Source: Clostridia bacterium (GTDB lineage Bacteria > Bacillota > Clostridia > Oscillospirales > CAG-272). Taken from it: a DNA stretch of 6,105 bases. The stretch covers positions 1 through 6,105 of the forward strand of contig JAFYBI010000395.1 in NCBI GenBank assembly GCA_017540285.1, given 5' to 3'. Below the pieces are notes generated by a model. That model was not told the DNA's origin and ran no database searches. It worked only from the letters and a program-made list of their open reading frames with translations. This document shows, piece by piece, positions 5,480 to 6,105 of this stretch; within the stretch, counting starts at the first letter, position 1; each line of letters begins with the position of its first letter. A program made the translations under genes and the position numbers.

Positions 5480-6105
5480 TTGGCATATACCTTCAGCGGC
5501 GGCATCCATGTCGAGGAGCACAAGAACACGCGAAAGTGCCGCATCGAGACCCTCCCGCCGCCCAAAACGGTGATAATCCCCCTGTCCCAGCACATCGGCG
5601 CGCCCGCCGTTGCGACGGTCAGCCCCGGCGAGGAAGTGACGCTCGGTCAGATGATCGGGAAGGTCGCGGAGGAGATGCTCGGCTGTCCCGTCCACGCGAG
5701 CGTATCCGGCAAGGTCCGGGAGATCGTCAAGAAGACCATGCCCACCGGCGCGACGGTCGAACATATCGTCATCGACAACGATATGAAGGACACGCCCTGT
5801 CCGGACATCAAACCCATTGAAAAAAAGCTGACCGACGTATCGACCGAGGAGATCGTTTCGATCATCCGCGAAGCCGGCATCGTCGGCATGGGCGGCGCGG
5901 CGTTTCCGACGTATGCGAAGATCAATTCCGCCCTCGGCAAGGTCGACCGCATCATCATCAACTGCGCGGAGTGCGAGCCCTTCATCACGGCGAACCACCG
6001 CCTCCTGCTCGAGCATCCCGCCTCCGTCATCAACGGCATCAAGATCCTTCTCAAAGCCCTCAGCGTCCACACCGCGTGGATCGCCGTCGAGGACAACAAG
6101 CCGGA
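5480..6105 (+). CDS. rnfC: Rnf ion-translocating electron transport complex subunit C, 3' end cut by window edge
   Basis: RnfC is the peripheral, cytoplasm-facing subunit of the Rnf complex, which couples electron transfer between ferredoxin and NAD+ to Na+ or H+ pumping. It holds the NADH/flavin site and two 4Fe-4S clusters. The window shows 208 residues from a TTG start. The N-terminal domain has FSGGIHVEEHK (5-15), LPPPKTVIIPLSQHIGAPA (25-43) and a biotinyl/lipoyl-like segment GQMIGKV...PVHASVSGKV (56-79). The start of the NADH/FMN-binding domain follows, with the glycine-rich GMGGAAFPTYAK (136-147) and NCAECEPFIT (161-170). The later domains with the CxxCxxC cluster motifs lie beyond the edge, so the protein is incomplete here and not broken. 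It has its own promoter and leader. In most bacteria with this order rnfD, G, E, A and B follow, which is inferred here. The family is secure because both signature motifs are present. Confidence 0.95.
   Translation, partial: MAYTFSGGIHVEEHKNTRKCRIETLPPPKTVIIPLSQHIGAPAVATVSPGEEVTLGQMIGKVAEEMLGCPVHASVSGKVREIVKKTMPTGATVEHIVIDNDMKDTPCPDIKPIEKKLTDVSTEEIVSIIREAGIVGMGGAAFPTYAKINSALGKVDRIIINCAECEPFITANHRLLLEHPASVINGIKILLKALSVHTAWIAVEDNKP

Overview
The window reads as ordinary chromosomal DNA from a GC-rich member of the Bacillota, most likely Clostridia. This is inferred from the gene set (redox-type Hsp33, MtaB-type methylthiotransferase, an S4/RluA pseudouridine synthase, an Rnf-complex gene). It also fits the strong AGGAGG-like ribosome binding sites, the sigma-A-type promoters with 17-nt spacers, and the intrinsic terminators. 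Nothing points to a prophage, plasmid, insertion sequence, CRISPR array, tRNA or rRNA.

Layout. (1) Positions 2-1482, plus strand: the 3' part of hslO (Hsp33 chaperone) overlaps by ATGA a 206-aa protein with no assigned function, whose layout resembles a diverged ThyX-type protein. (2) Positions 1487-1519: a hairpin terminator between convergent genes that can serve both strands. (3) Positions 3408-1523, minus strand: mtaB (tRNA ms2t6A37 methylthiotransferase), then 20 bp later a GNAT acetyltransferase. (4) Positions 3409-3603: a divergent control region with a promoter for each direction and short inverted repeats. (5) Positions 3604-5327, plus strand: upp (uracil phosphoribosyltransferase), an intrinsic terminator, then an RluA-family pseudouridine synthase. 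(6) Positions 5328-5479: a promoter and leader, followed by the start of rnfC, which runs off the right edge.

By function this is housekeeping: redox-regulated protein rescue (hslO), tRNA and rRNA modification (mtaB, RluA family), pyrimidine salvage (upp) and ion-coupled electron transfer (rnfC). The one gene of real interest is the 206-aa protein after hslO. It keeps several ThyX-like landmarks but lacks the ThyX signature motif. No other candidate for an undescribed system is visible; the remaining observations are modest regulatory or annotation points.
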